Assembly (NCBI GenBank): GCA_944322715.1
Contig: CALUPT010000012.1
Location: 1-64,000, forward strand
Length of the DNA: 64,000 nucleotides
From: an uncultured Bacteroidales bacterium
GTDB lineage: Bacteria > Bacteroidota > Bacteroidia > Bacteroidales > UBA932
Direction of reading: 5' to 3'
Position numbers and translations under genes: made by a program. The notes under the pieces are model-generated. The model was not told the DNA's origin, searched no databases, and saw nothing but the letters and a program-made list of their open reading frames with translations. Shown here in pieces: positions 1-9,851 of this stretch; the stretch's first letter is position 1, and each line of letters opens with the position of its first letter.

Positions 1-25
1 ATACCCCCCTCTCCGAAAGGGACTG

Positions 26-56
26 CAAAGATACGCACTTTTTCTTTCCTTCCAAA
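26..56 (-). promoter_or_regulatory. Bacteroidetes-type promoter facing off the left edge
   Basis: On the minus strand the sequence reads TTTG (53-56), a 19-base spacer, then TATCTTTG (26-33). This matches the -33/-7 consensus TTTG-N19-21-TAnnTTTG of the Bacteroidetes primary sigma factor exactly. Transcription would start near position 20 and run left out of the window, so the gene it serves is not visible. Confidence 0.7.
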
Positions 57-173
57 CTTTTTTCGAACTTTTTTTGAAGGTTTTTCATGCCGATTCCGGC
101 CGCACTATTGCAACAGCCTATGAATCCGACTATTATGCCCGGAAAAAAATTTCAATGATTTTCAGGAAATTTT

Positions 174-680
174 TCAGAAGCCATCCGGCTCCCTGTCCTC
201 GCGAATTTCCAACGATACCCGCCCCATATAGGAGATAGGCTGCCTCTTGTTGGAATTTACATTTATATGGGCCGAGCCGTTCGGGAAAACCGTAATGCCG
301 AACGTATAATTATCCTCCTCATTCATCACGGTGAATTCTATTTCCTTGCTTCCGTCCTTTCCATCCGAGACCGTATAATCTTCTGCATGTCCATCGAAGA
401 CAAGTCCTTTCCCTCCTCCATACGGAATGGAATACGCCCTCCCGAAATACGGCAGACAGGAAATCACGGTATCCTTTGCCACTTCCAGAGAATAATAGGT
501 CGAAAGATGGACAGTCTTCCAGCCCATAGGCAGGGCAGATGTCACATTTATGGTATAGGTGGTATCGCTGATCATCCGCATGACAGCTTCCGCCTCCGCA
601 GCCTTCCGCTCCGCTTTAGTCTGTGAAAAGGCCGGTATTGCCGCAAAAGACATCAGAATAAACAGAAAAATCTTTTTCAT
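174..680 (-). CDS. DUF4251 family secreted protein
   Basis: This 168-residue protein starts with a signal peptide (MKKIFLFILMSFAAIPAFSQ) followed by a charged TKAERKAAEAEA stretch, the usual opening of DUF4251 proteins of Bacteroidetes. The rest is beta-rich with the small conserved block around SYMGRVSLEI near the C-terminus. Function of the family is unknown; export to the periplasm or outer membrane is inferred from the signal peptide. A TTG start 9 bases upstream is possible, but the ATG at 680 places the lysines directly at the N-terminus and is preferred. It is a single gene downstream of the groEL terminator. Confidence 0.8.
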   Translation of the reverse strand: MKKIFLFILMSFAAIPAFSQTKAERKAAEAEAVMRMISDTTYTINVTSALPMGWKTVHLSTYYSLEVAKDTVISCLPYFGRAYSIPYGGGKGLVFDGHAEDYTVSDGKDGSKEIEFTVMNEEDNYTFGITVFPNGSAHINVNSNKRQPISYMGRVSLEIREDREPDGF

Positions 681-763
681 CGCATACAAATTTTCAGATT
701 ACCATATAATATAAGCGGCAATCGGATTGCCGGTTAAACTTACACATAAACGCGGAAAATCAC

Positions 764-798
764 AAAAAAAGAGGACAGACTGTCAGCCAGCTGTCCTC
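764..798 (-). terminator. Intrinsic terminator after groEL
   Basis: GAGGACAG (771-778) pairs with CTGTCCTC (791-798), with an extra inner CTG/CAG pairing. Read on the minus strand the hairpin is followed directly by seven T (764-770). It lies 26 bases past the groEL stop. Confidence 0.85.
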
Positions 799-823
799 TC
801 TCGTATTATCCCGTCAGCGAATG

Positions 824-2464
<1,641 letters not shown>

Positions 2465-2472
2465 CTATTATA

Positions 2473-2739
2473 TTAAAGTATTGCCAAAATATCCGACTGT
2501 TTCATTATAAGATAAGTCTTGCCTTCGTATGAGACTTCCGTACCGGCATATTTTCCGTAAAGGACGACATCGCCTTCCTTTACTTCCATCGGCTCATCCT
2601 TCTTTCCTGGACCGGCTGCGAGAACTGTTCCCTGCTGCGGTTTTTCCTTTGCTGTGTCCGGAATATAGATCCCGGCTGCCGTCTTGGTCTCCGCCTCCTT
2701 AGGCTCGACCAGCACTCTGTCTGACAATGGTCTGATCAT
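2473..2739 (-). CDS. groS: Co-chaperonin GroES (Hsp10)
   Basis: This 88-residue protein is the GroES lid of the GroEL chamber. It has the conserved start [12 protein letters not shown], the mobile loop with [19 protein letters not shown], the turn block VLAAGPGK, and the end [19 protein letters not shown]. It is first in the groES-groEL operon. No CIRCE operator (TTAGCACTC-N9-GAGTGCTAA) is present upstream, and I see no clean TAnnTTTG element, so how heat induction would work here is not evident from sequence. Confidence 0.98.
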   Translation of the reverse strand: MIRPLSDRVLVEPKEAETKTAAGIYIPDTAKEKPQQGTVLAAGPGKKDEPMEVKEGDVVLYGKYAGTEVSYEGKTYLIMKQSDILAIL

Positions 2740-2775
2740 GATTCTATAATTTTAAATGTTCGATTATCTGTTGCA

Positions 2776-2795
2776 CTCCGGCCGTCTTGCCGGAG
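2776..2795. other. Inverted repeat upstream of groES
   Basis: CTCCGGC (2776-2782) and GCCGGAG (2789-2795) form a perfect 7-bp stem with a 6-base loop, 37-56 bases upstream of the groES start codon. It could be a hairpin in the groES leader or an operator. It does not resemble CIRCE. No function is assigned. Confidence 0.35.
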
Positions 2796-2808
2796 CGACA
2801 GCATGTAA

Positions 2809-2848
2809 GACAAAACAAATGCCAGTCCATCCGGACTGACATTTTGTC
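2809..2848 (-). terminator. Probable terminator of the aldose epimerase gene
   Basis: CAGTCC (2823-2828) and GGACTG (2833-2838) form a stem with an ATCC loop, extended outward by GACAAAA/TTTTGTC with a bulge. On the minus strand the 3' arm is T-rich. It lies between the epimerase stop (2914) and the groES leader. Confidence 0.5.
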
Positions 2849-2913
2849 ACTATTCGATACGGAATATGTTCCTTATCAAGCGTTTGCCACAAACGTGACA
2901 TTTTTGCATGAGT

Positions 2914-4041
2914 CTACTTCACACTGAACCGGTATATGCAGGTATGCGTATATTCCTGCCCAGGATCGAGACGGGTGGAAGGGAAATCCGGATGGTTCGG
3001 AGAATCAGGATATTTCTGGGTCTCGAGCGCAATGGATTCCCTGTGACGCATAGGCTTCCCGTATTTTCCGGACACCGAACCATCGAAGAAATTGCCGCTG
3101 TAGAACTGCATGGCAGGCTGGTCGGTAAAGACTTCCATGAATCTGCCGCTTGCCGGTTCGTAGACGGATGCGGCAAACTCTATGTCCCCCTCCGACTCAC
3201 GGTCCAGAATCCAGTTGTGATCATATCCGTTTCCGTTCCTGAGCTGCTCATTGTCAGCCCCGATTCTCTCCCCAATGGCATGAGGCTCGCGGAAATCGAA
3301 CGGTGTGCCGGTGACATCCGCAATCTCTCCCGTAGGAATCAGATGCCCGTCGACAGGGGTCGTATGGCTTGCATTGATCACCATGACATTGTCGAGTACC
3401 GTTCCGTTGCCGACGCCCTTGAGATTGAAGAAGGAATGGTGTGATATATTGAAATATGTCGGGGCATCCGTCACGGCCGAGTAGTCTACCCTGAAACTGT
3501 TGTCAGGAGTGAGCGTATATATCATGTCAATGTCGACATTGCCCGGGAAGCCGTCCTGTCCGTCCGGATGGAGGTAAGAGAAGACTATCGAAGTGTCGCT
3601 GACGGACACTACATCCCATACGACCATGTCGACTCCTTTCATACCGCCATGCAGGGTCTGCCCCTTGTCATTCTTGGGGAGATCATATTCCTTCCCGTCA
3701 AGGACGAACCTGCCTCCGGCAATCCTGTTGGCATACGGTCCCACCACGGCCCCGAGAAAGCGTTCGCCCGGATTGTCCGTATAACTCCGGATATTGTCGT
3801 ACCCGAGCTCGACATCCTCATAGTTTCCATCCCTGTCAGGGACCCACAGGCTCACGACCCTGGCTCCGAAATTGGTCACCTGCATGACCAGATCCCCGTT
3901 TTTCAGGGTATACAGGGACACGGGTTTCCCATCCACTTCAGTCTCGAAATTCGCAGCCGGGATCAGCTGCACCTCCGTCTTTTCAGCCGCGCATCCCGCA
4001 AGCATGGCTGCAGCAGCAATGATGAACAATGATCTTTTCAT
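2914..4041 (-). CDS. galM: Lipoprotein aldose 1-epimerase (mutarotase)
   Basis: This 375-residue protein interconverts alpha and beta anomers of hexoses. Sequence marks of the galactose mutarotase family are NFGARVVSLWVPDRDG, a VGPYANRIAGG block, the catalytic-histidine block NISHHSFFNL near residue 205, a DHNWIL block and the C-terminal region with ALETQKYPDSPNHPDFP, where the catalytic glutamate precedes TQ. The start at 4041 gives a lipoprotein signal (MKRSLFIIAAAAMLAGC), so the enzyme is probably anchored in the periplasm or on the cell surface, which is common in Bacteroidetes. An upstream start at 4080 would bury the signal and is rejected. Confidence 0.93.
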   Translation of the reverse strand: MKRSLFIIAAAAMLAGCAAEKTEVQLIPAANFETEVDGKPVSLYTLKNGDLVMQVTNFGARVVSLWVPDRDGNYEDVELGYDNIRSYTDNPGERFLGAVVGPYANRIAGGRFVLDGKEYDLPKNDKGQTLHGGMKGVDMVVWDVVSVSDTSIVFSYLHPDGQDGFPGNVDIDMIYTLTPDNSFRVDYSAVTDAPTYFNISHHSFFNLKGVGNGTVLDNVMVINASHTTPVDGHLIPTGEIADVTGTPFDFREPHAIGERIGADNEQLRNGNGYDHNWILDRESEGDIEFAASVYEPASGRFMEVFTDQPAMQFYSGNFFDGSVSGKYGKPMRHRESIALETQKYPDSPNHPDFPSTRLDPGQEYTHTCIYRFSVK

Positions 4042-4100
4042 ATTATAAAACGATTGATTTTCCGATCTTGCCGGAAACATCCGTTACCGGATCCGGCGCA

Positions 4101-4108
4101 CAAAGTTA
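4101..4108 (-). promoter_or_regulatory. Probable -7 element for galM
   Basis: TAACTTTG on the minus strand matches TAnnTTTG, about 60 bases before the galM start. The -33 position has only a partial match (GTTG at 4130-4133, spacer 21). Confidence 0.4.
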
Positions 4109-4126
4109 AGATTTTCCCGACAATAT

Positions 4127-5017
4127 TCACAACAAAGGTCTGTCGGGAATGGAAGAGAGCCTGTCGAGCGAAAGTTCCACAAGCGATCTTACAAGAGGCT
4201 TGTAGTCCGGAGAACTCGACTTCAGGTGACGGTTGGCTATTATGCAGCATACTGTTCCCGCGTTGTGGCCGAGATGAGCGGCGATGCCGGCTATGGCGGA
4301 ACCTTCCATCTCGAAATTGGTGATCCTCCATTCTCCGAAACGGAACGACTCGAATGTATCGAGCATGCCGGGCATGGCAAGCGGCATTCTCAACACCCTG
4401 CCCTGAGGCCCGTAAAAGCCTGAAGCAGATATGGTCATGCCCTTGACAGTGCAGTCCGCAAAAGCCCGGGACATGGACTCGCCGGCCTTTACGAAATAAG
4501 GTACGGGCAGATGCCTGTCCCAATGCACATGCTTCATGAAAGCCTCCTCCATGCCGGGAACAATGATCCTGTCCCTGCCCGCATACCAGTTCAGAAGCCC
4601 ATCGCATCCCACCGAAATGTGTGAAAAGACAAAGGAGCCTATCGGAATGTCCGGCTGGATAGCCCCGGAAGTGCCTATCCTGAGGATATTGAGCGAGCGT
4701 CCGGCAGGCTTGACCTCCCTTGTGGAGAAATCTATGTTTGCCAGTGCATCCAGTTCGTTCATCACGATGTCTATGTTGTCCGTACCGATTCCGGTAGAAA
4801 GGACTGTAATCCTCTTGCCGGCGTACTTCCCGGTGACAGACACGAATTCCCTGGACTGATGTCTGAACTCCCTGTCCGAAAGGTATTCCGACACCATGTC
4901 CACCCTGCCCGGATCTCCCACGAGTATGACATTGTCAGCCAGTTCCTCAGGCCTTAGATGCAGATGGAAAACGGATCCGTCCGGGTTGATTATAAGTTCC
5001 GATTCCGCTATTATCAT
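4127..5017 (-). CDS. Nucleoside phosphorylase (uridine phosphorylase-like)
   Basis: This 296-residue cytoplasmic enzyme belongs to the PNP/UDP phosphorylase family, which splits nucleosides with phosphate for base and pentose salvage. Visible marks are the phosphate-binding VILVGDPGRVDMV near residues 30-42, STGIGTDNIDIV near 94, LRIGTSGAIQPDI near 131, and the nucleoside-site block NFEMEGSAIAGIAAHLG near 238. The overall pattern is closer to uridine phosphorylase than to purine phosphorylase, but base specificity cannot be read safely. It stands alone, divergent from the DUF4293 gene. Confidence 0.9.
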   Translation of the reverse strand: MIIAESELIINPDGSVFHLHLRPEELADNVILVGDPGRVDMVSEYLSDREFRHQSREFVSVTGKYAGKRITVLSTGIGTDNIDIVMNELDALANIDFSTREVKPAGRSLNILRIGTSGAIQPDIPIGSFVFSHISVGCDGLLNWYAGRDRIIVPGMEEAFMKHVHWDRHLPVPYFVKAGESMSRAFADCTVKGMTISASGFYGPQGRVLRMPLAMPGMLDTFESFRFGEWRITNFEMEGSAIAGIAAHLGHNAGTVCCIIANRHLKSSSPDYKPLVRSLVELSLDRLSSIPDRPLL

Positions 5018-5053
5018 ATCAGTAACGATTTAAGACTTTTCAAACAAGATTCC

Positions 5054-5061
5054 CAAATATA
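5054..5061 (-). promoter_or_regulatory. Probable -7 element for the nucleoside phosphorylase
   Basis: TATATTTG on the minus strand matches TAnnTTTG, 37 bases before the start codon. I see no clear TTTG at the -33 position. Confidence 0.4.
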
Positions 5062-5082
5062 GGTTTTTCCCGTGAATTTTCC

Positions 5083-5090
5083 TACATTTG
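5083..5090 (+). promoter_or_regulatory. Probable -7 element for the DUF4293 gene
   Basis: TACATTTG matches TAnnTTTG, 28 bases before the ATG at 5119. The -33 region has no full TTTG. Confidence 0.4.
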
Positions 5091-5118
5091 CCGACCTTAT
5101 ATAATTTTGTACGTAAAT

Positions 5119-5553
5119 ATGTGGCAAAGAATCCAGACATTGTACCTCGGCATTGCGACCGTTCTTATCGCAGCCATGTTCTTCAGTAATTTTGCGACGG
5201 TCCTCGGACCTGACGGGGCCAGCGAGAAGATAGGATACGGAGAATACATACCTTACCTTCTGTTCCTCATAATGCTGGTTGCGGCAAATGTCATGGCATT
5301 GGCGACATTCAAGGCGAGAATGCTGCAGATGAGGATATGTATCCTGTCATCCATACTTCTGCTCGCATTCCAGATATGGCTTGCTGTGGACATCATCAGG
5401 CACTGGAACGAAATGGTGTTCTCCATCACCGCAGTCTTTCCGCTTGTGGCCCTGATCCTCGACCTGCTGGCAGCAAGAGGCATTTTCATGGATGAAGCCA
5501 TCGTGCACGCGGCATCCCATCTCCGGGGAGACAGGAAAAGGAAGAGGCAGTGA
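5119..5553 (+). CDS. DUF4293 family membrane protein
   Basis: This 144-residue integral membrane protein starts MWQRIQTLYL, the typical N-terminus of the DUF4293 family of Bacteroidetes. Four hydrophobic segments are visible at about residues 8-26, 46-68, 72-97 and 105-123, and the tail is basic (RGDRKRKRQ). Its function is unknown. The ATG at 5119 is preferred to the TTG at 5107 because it gives the family N-terminus and leaves a normal leader after the likely promoter. It converges on the LytTR gene with only 10 bases between the stops. Confidence 0.85.
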   Translation: MWQRIQTLYLGIATVLIAAMFFSNFATVLGPDGASEKIGYGEYIPYLLFLIMLVAANVMALATFKARMLQMRICILSSILLLAFQIWLAVDIIRHWNEMVFSITAVFPLVALILDLLAARGIFMDEAIVHAASHLRGDRKRKRQ

Positions 5554-5563
5554 CCGTCCGGCA

Positions 5564-6436
5564 TCAGTCGGGAATCCGCTGGTTGGGAGAAAAACGTTCG
5601 AGCACATTCCCGGCGTATGTCTTCGTAACCATGATCGGCGGGATCTCGTCATTGTCAAGATCGAGGAAATAGCCCTCGCTCTCTTTTCTGAGGACCTTCA
5701 CCTTGTCCGCATTGACTATGTATTTCCTGTGGCAGCGTATGAGGGATGTCCCCTTGAAACTTTCCTCGACAGTCTTGAGACGGCACCGCAGCATGTACGT
5801 TTTCAGGCCGCCCTTGCTGTCAGTGTACCAGACCTTTATATAATTGTCATCCGACTCTATGTAATACAGGTTCGAAGATTTTACCGACAGTTTCAGGGCC
5901 CCCGTATAGTCGAAAAGCGTAATCTGGCTCTCGACACCCTTGAACGGCTCCTGATCGGAGACAAAACCCTTTGAACTCATCAGTCTGATGGTCCTGTTCT
6001 TGTCGAGGATGGCATAATACATTCCAGACAGCGTATACGGGGTAATCAGGCAGATGATCCCATAGAAGAAAGCCTTGGCGAATATCTGTACCGTAGTCAT
6101 CCCTGCCGGCTGCTGTACATCAAGGGTGACAAAGGTATAGAAAATACAGATGAGCACGACTTCAAGCAGACACCACAGCACGTATGCCGTATATGTCATC
6201 CTGAACCATTTCTTCGAATAGTACATGAGTATCCTGCTCGCCACAAGAATCAGGATTGATATGGCAATGAAACCGGCTGTGAACAGGAAGAAGACGGAAT
6301 CCCCGAGCTGGAACCAGGCGGTATCCGAGAACGGGATGTATATATTGAGAAATACAATGGCGAACAGGACCGCAAACGTCACGGTACCCGTCAGCTGCGT
6401 TTTCTCAAGGAAGTATTCCGGAAGCCACTTGTCCAT
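5564..6436 (-). CDS. Membrane-anchored LytTR DNA-binding regulator
   Basis: This 290-residue protein has four membrane segments in its N-terminal half (about residues 20-34, 48-70, 81-102 and 120-142) and a LytTR DNA-binding domain at about 173-278, with the typical blocks LYYIESDDNYIKVWY, RCRLKTVEE and LIRCHRKYIVN. It has no receiver domain, so it is a one-component regulator that may bind DNA while tethered to the membrane. A full promoter (6456-6486) sets transcription start near 6449, which excludes the upstream ATG at 6466 and supports MDKWLPEYF as the start. The target genes are unknown; the divergent fabH cluster is an obvious candidate, but this is only a guess from position. Confidence 0.88.
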   Translation of the reverse strand: MDKWLPEYFLEKTQLTGTVTFAVLFAIVFLNIYIPFSDTAWFQLGDSVFFLFTAGFIAISILILVASRILMYYSKKWFRMTYTAYVLWCLLEVVLICIFYTFVTLDVQQPAGMTTVQIFAKAFFYGIICLITPYTLSGMYYAILDKNRTIRLMSSKGFVSDQEPFKGVESQITLFDYTGALKLSVKSSNLYYIESDDNYIKVWYTDSKGGLKTYMLRCRLKTVEESFKGTSLIRCHRKYIVNADKVKVLRKESEGYFLDLDNDEIPPIMVTKTYAGNVLERFSPNQRIPD

Positions 6437-6455
6437 ATCCGTGTTTTTCTCTGTG

Positions 6456-6486
6456 CAAATGTACATTTTTTACCACAAATATCAAA
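6456..6486 (-). promoter_or_regulatory. Promoter of the LytTR gene
   Basis: On the minus strand TTTG (6483-6486), a 19-base spacer and TACATTTG (6456-6463) form a perfect Bacteroidetes promoter. Transcription would begin about 13 bases before the ATG at 6436. Confidence 0.75.
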
Positions 6487-6565
6487 ATTTCGCCACTTGA
6501 TGCTGCCGTTTTGCCTATTAGGACAACAATTGCCACAAATATTTTTTCATTCGGATAATAGGATA

Positions 6566-6573
6566 TATTTTTG
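6566..6573 (+). promoter_or_regulatory. Probable -7 element for the fabH operon
   Basis: TATTTTTG matches TAnnTTTG, 23 bases before the fabH ATG. The -33 position reads TTTT rather than TTTG. Confidence 0.45.
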
Positions 6574-6596
6574 CCCGGTTTTTAAAGAGTGATGCA

Positions 6597-7544
6597 ATGA
6601 AAATTATTGGAACAGGAAGTGCACTTCCAAAGAAGATTGTTACCAACGACATGCTGTCCGAATTTCTGGACACCAGCGATGCGTGGATCTATCCGAGGAC
6701 AGGTATAAAGTCGAGACATGTCATATCTGATGAGAAACTCGAGGATCTGGCATCGGAGGCGGCCCGCAAGGCGCTTGCAGATGCCGGTATGAAGGCGGAG
6801 GAGCTGGACATGATCATCTGCTCCAATGTCGTGAACGAATATATTACCCCATCCCTGAGCTGCATAATCCAGGGGGCAATCGGAGCCACCTGCCCTTGCC
6901 TTGACATCAACTGCGCTTGCGCAGGATTCATCTATGCGCTGGACATAGCGGAATCGCATTTCAAGGCAGGCCGCGTAAAGAACGTTCTGGTAGTATGCGC
7001 CGAAGAGCCGACCAGGATGACGAGCTGGAAAGACCGCAGCGTATGCGTCCTTTTCGGTGACGGGGCAGGAGCGGCCGTACTGTCGGAAGGAGACAATATA
7101 AAAGGTATCAAATGCTCTGCCGCAAGCGCCACCGACAAACTGTACCAGAAGCACATACTTGAACCTACACCGTACGTGACGAAGGAAGAGGAGTCCATCC
7201 CTCTCCAGATGAAAGGACAGGATGTGTTCAAGTTCGCGGTAAAGGCATCTTCCGGAGACATCAAATACCTGCTCGACAAGCTGGGGATGAAGGCAGATGA
7301 TGTGGACTGGTATCTTCTGCATCAGGCAAACATGAGGATAATCAACTCCATAAGGGACTTCCTCGGCCAGCCTGCGGAGAAATTCCCGACCAACGTGGAG
7401 AACCACGGCAACTCATCATCGGCAAGCTGCCCTATCCTGCTTGATGAATGCAACAGGAAAGGTCTGTTCAAGCCGGGAGACAGGATAGCTCTGAGCGCAT
7501 TCGGAGCGGGATTCATTTCAGGCGCCGTAATCCTCGAATGGTAG
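6597..7544 (+). CDS. fabH: 3-oxoacyl-ACP synthase III
   Basis: This 315-residue enzyme condenses acetyl-CoA (or another acyl-CoA) with malonyl-ACP to start fatty acid chains. The catalytic triad is visible: Cys108 in NCACAGFIYALD, His242 in LLHQANMRI and Asn272 in NHGNSSSASCP. The Gly-rich C-terminal block FGAGFISGAVILEW is also typical. It is first in a fabH-fabK-fabF-fabZ operon with gaps of 19-44 bases. Residues that set the choice of branched or straight primers cannot be judged here. Confidence 0.96.
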   Translation: MKIIGTGSALPKKIVTNDMLSEFLDTSDAWIYPRTGIKSRHVISDEKLEDLASEAARKALADAGMKAEELDMIICSNVVNEYITPSLSCIIQGAIGATCPCLDINCACAGFIYALDIAESHFKAGRVKNVLVVCAEEPTRMTSWKDRSVCVLFGDGAGAAVLSEGDNIKGIKCSAASATDKLYQKHILEPTPYVTKEEESIPLQMKGQDVFKFAVKASSGDIKYLLDKLGMKADDVDWYLLHQANMRIINSIRDFLGQPAEKFPTNVENHGNSSSASCPILLDECNRKGLFKPGDRIALSAFGAGFISGAVILEW

Positions 7545-7583
7545 CCTGTCCTGACCTGAAGTAGAACGAATAAAGGATACACA

Positions 7584-8531
7584 ATGATAAAAAGCAGAAT
7601 TTGCGAAATACTCGGTATCAGATATCCGATAATACAGGGAGGCATGGCGTGGATTGCAGATGCATCCCTTGCCGCTGCGGTCTCGAATGCGGGCGGACTC
7701 GGACTCATATCTTCGGTCAATGCCGGCACTGAAGCGGTACGCGACGAGATAAGGAAATGCAGGCAGTTGACAGACAAGCCTTTCGGAGTAAACATAATGC
7801 TGCAGGCTCCCAATGCGGCCGAAATAGCGCAGTTGGTCATAGATGAAGGAGTGAAGGTAATCACTACAGGTGCAGGCTCCCCTGCCCCGTATATGGAGGC
7901 ATGGAAGGCCGCAGGCATCAAGGTCATCCCGGTCATAGCATCCGTAGCCCTGGCACTCAAGGTGCAGGCCCTTGGCGCCACTGCTTTAGTGGCGGAAGGA
8001 GCCGAATCAGGAGGACATGTCGGAGAGCTGCATACGATGGCCCTTCTCCCTCAGGTAGCAGATGCCGTGGACATACCGGTAATCGGAGCCGGCGGAATCG
8101 CCGATGCGAGACAGGCGGCAGCAGCATTCATTCTGGGGGCGGATGCAATCCAGGTCGGCACCCGTTTCCTTGCTGCGGAAGAATGTACCGTACATCAGAA
8201 CTACAAGGACAGGATTCTCAAGGCAACCGACAATTCGACCATGGTAACGGGCAAGACGCTCGGACATCCGGTGCGGTCGCTGAAATCACCTTTCTCCACC
8301 ACTTTTGCAAAAATGGAGGCGGATCCGGCTGTAAAACCGGAAGAGATACTGGCATTCGGCACAGGCGCGCTGAGGAAGGCGGCCAAGGAAGGGGATCCGA
8401 ACGGAAGCTACATGGCAGGAGAAGCTGCCGGAATGGTCAACAGGATAGAACCTGCCAGGGCAATCGTGGAAGACCTCATCCTCGGTGCCGAAAAAATCCT
8501 CAGGAAAGCAGCAACGGAACATATCGAATAA
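7584..8531 (+). CDS. fabK: FMN-dependent enoyl-ACP reductase II (FabK type)
   Basis: This 315-residue TIM-barrel flavoprotein belongs to the FabK/nitronate monooxygenase family. It begins ICEILGIRYPIIQGGMAWI and has the SNAGGLGLISS block, the FabK-like block ESGGHVGELHTMALLPQV with a conserved histidine, and the phosphate-binding GAGGIADARQAAAAFILGADAIQVGT region. Nitronate monooxygenase is the main alternative, but the position between fabH and fabF makes the last reduction of fatty acid elongation the best call. FabK is unrelated to FabI. Confidence 0.9.
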   Translation: MIKSRICEILGIRYPIIQGGMAWIADASLAAAVSNAGGLGLISSVNAGTEAVRDEIRKCRQLTDKPFGVNIMLQAPNAAEIAQLVIDEGVKVITTGAGSPAPYMEAWKAAGIKVIPVIASVALALKVQALGATALVAEGAESGGHVGELHTMALLPQVADAVDIPVIGAGGIADARQAAAAFILGADAIQVGTRFLAAEECTVHQNYKDRILKATDNSTMVTGKTLGHPVRSLKSPFSTTFAKMEADPAVKPEEILAFGTGALRKAAKEGDPNGSYMAGEAAGMVNRIEPARAIVEDLILGAEKILRKAATEHIE

Positions 8532-8550
8532 AACTTAAAGCTATTTATAC

Positions 8551-9807
8551 ATGGAAAAAAAGAGACGAGTAGTCGTGACAGGCACTGGCGTAGTCACTCC
8601 TGTCGGAAACAATGTCGAGACTTTCTGGAAGAATCTGCTTGATGGAGTCTGCGGAATAGATTTCATCACGGCCTTCCCTACAGATGATCTTCCTGTCAGG
8701 ATCGCAGGAGAAGTGAAGGATTTCAACCCTGCCGAGTACGGCATAGAACCCGCATTCGCAAGAAAACAGGACAAATTCTCCGTATTCGCCGTGGCTGCCG
8801 CCTACCAGGCAATGAAGCAGTCCGGACTGGATGCATCTGAAGGCGGCAACATCGACCGCTTCAGGCTCGGAGTATATGTAGGCTCCGGAATCGGCGGTTT
8901 CTCTGTCCAGTACAAGGAGACCGAGAAGATGATAAAGGACGGGGCGAAATGGATATCTCCCAACTTCATCCCGACCATGATCGCAAACATGGCCGCCGGC
9001 AACATTGCCATCAGGAACAATGCCTGCGGACCATGCCTCCCTATCGTGACAGCCTGCGCCACATCCACCCATACCATCGGTGAAGCGTACAGGGCTGTCC
9101 TCCACGGATATGCAGACGCTGTCATTGCAGGAGGCGCGGAAGCAGCCACCATCCCTCTCGGGATAGCAGGATTCGCAAATGCAAAGGCCCTCTCCAGGGC
9201 GGAGGATCCCAAATACGCATCCCTCCCGTTCAACGCGAACAGAGGGGGCTTCGTAATGGCCGAAGGGGCCGGCATGATGGTACTCGAAGAATATGAACAC
9301 GCCGTAGCACGCGGTGCACATATCCTTGCCGAAGTCTGCGGATACGGCAACACTTGCGATGCATACCATGTGACGGCACCGAGACCGGACGGCACCACAC
9401 AGTCTGCTGCCATCAAGGCTGCGCTGGACGAGGCAGGATTCGATGCGGCAAAGGACAACCTCTACATCAACGCCCACGGAACCGGAACAGCCCTCAATGA
9501 TGCATCGGAAACCAAGTCATTCAAGCTGGCTCTCGGAGAGGAAGCCGCACGCAAGGCCCACATAAGTTCCACAAAGTCCATGACCGGACACATGCTCGGT
9601 GCCGCAGGCGGCGTGGAGGCGATTGCAGCCGTGCTTGCACTCGAAAACGGAATCGTACCGCCTACAATCAATCTGGATGCACCGGATCCGGAGTGCGATC
9701 TGGACTACACGCCTAACAAGCCGCTCAAGACGGATCTGACCATCGCGATATCGGATTCCCTCGGTTTCGGCGGGCACAACGGCTGCGTGGCATTCAGAAA
9801 ATTCTAG
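8551..9807 (+). CDS. fabF: 3-oxoacyl-ACP synthase II
   Basis: This 418-residue condensing enzyme extends acyl-ACP with malonyl-ACP. The Cys-His-His triad is visible: Cys169 in IVTACATSTHTIG, His309 in NAHGTGTALNDASE and His347 in KSMTGHMLGAAGG, together with Lys342. The N-terminal RRVVVTGTGVVTPVGNN and C-terminal NSLGFGGHNG-like end (SLGFGGHNGCVAF) are typical. It follows fabK by 19 bases. Confidence 0.97.
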   Translation: MEKKRRVVVTGTGVVTPVGNNVETFWKNLLDGVCGIDFITAFPTDDLPVRIAGEVKDFNPAEYGIEPAFARKQDKFSVFAVAAAYQAMKQSGLDASEGGNIDRFRLGVYVGSGIGGFSVQYKETEKMIKDGAKWISPNFIPTMIANMAAGNIAIRNNACGPCLPIVTACATSTHTIGEAYRAVLHGYADAVIAGGAEAATIPLGIAGFANAKALSRAEDPKYASLPFNANRGGFVMAEGAGMMVLEEYEHAVARGAHILAEVCGYGNTCDAYHVTAPRPDGTTQSAAIKAALDEAGFDAAKDNLYINAHGTGTALNDASETKSFKLALGEEAARKAHISSTKSMTGHMLGAAGGVEAIAAVLALENGIVPPTINLDAPDPECDLDYTPNKPLKTDLTIAISDSLGFGGHNGCVAFRKF

Positions 9808-9851
9808 ACGATTGAGATACTGAAACCTGAACCATTTTTAATCAAAGGATC

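Noticed and set aside
2740..2913. CIRCE operator before groES
   Set aside because: The only inverted repeat there (CTCCGGC/GCCGGAG) does not match the TTAGCACTC-N9-GAGTGCTAA pattern.
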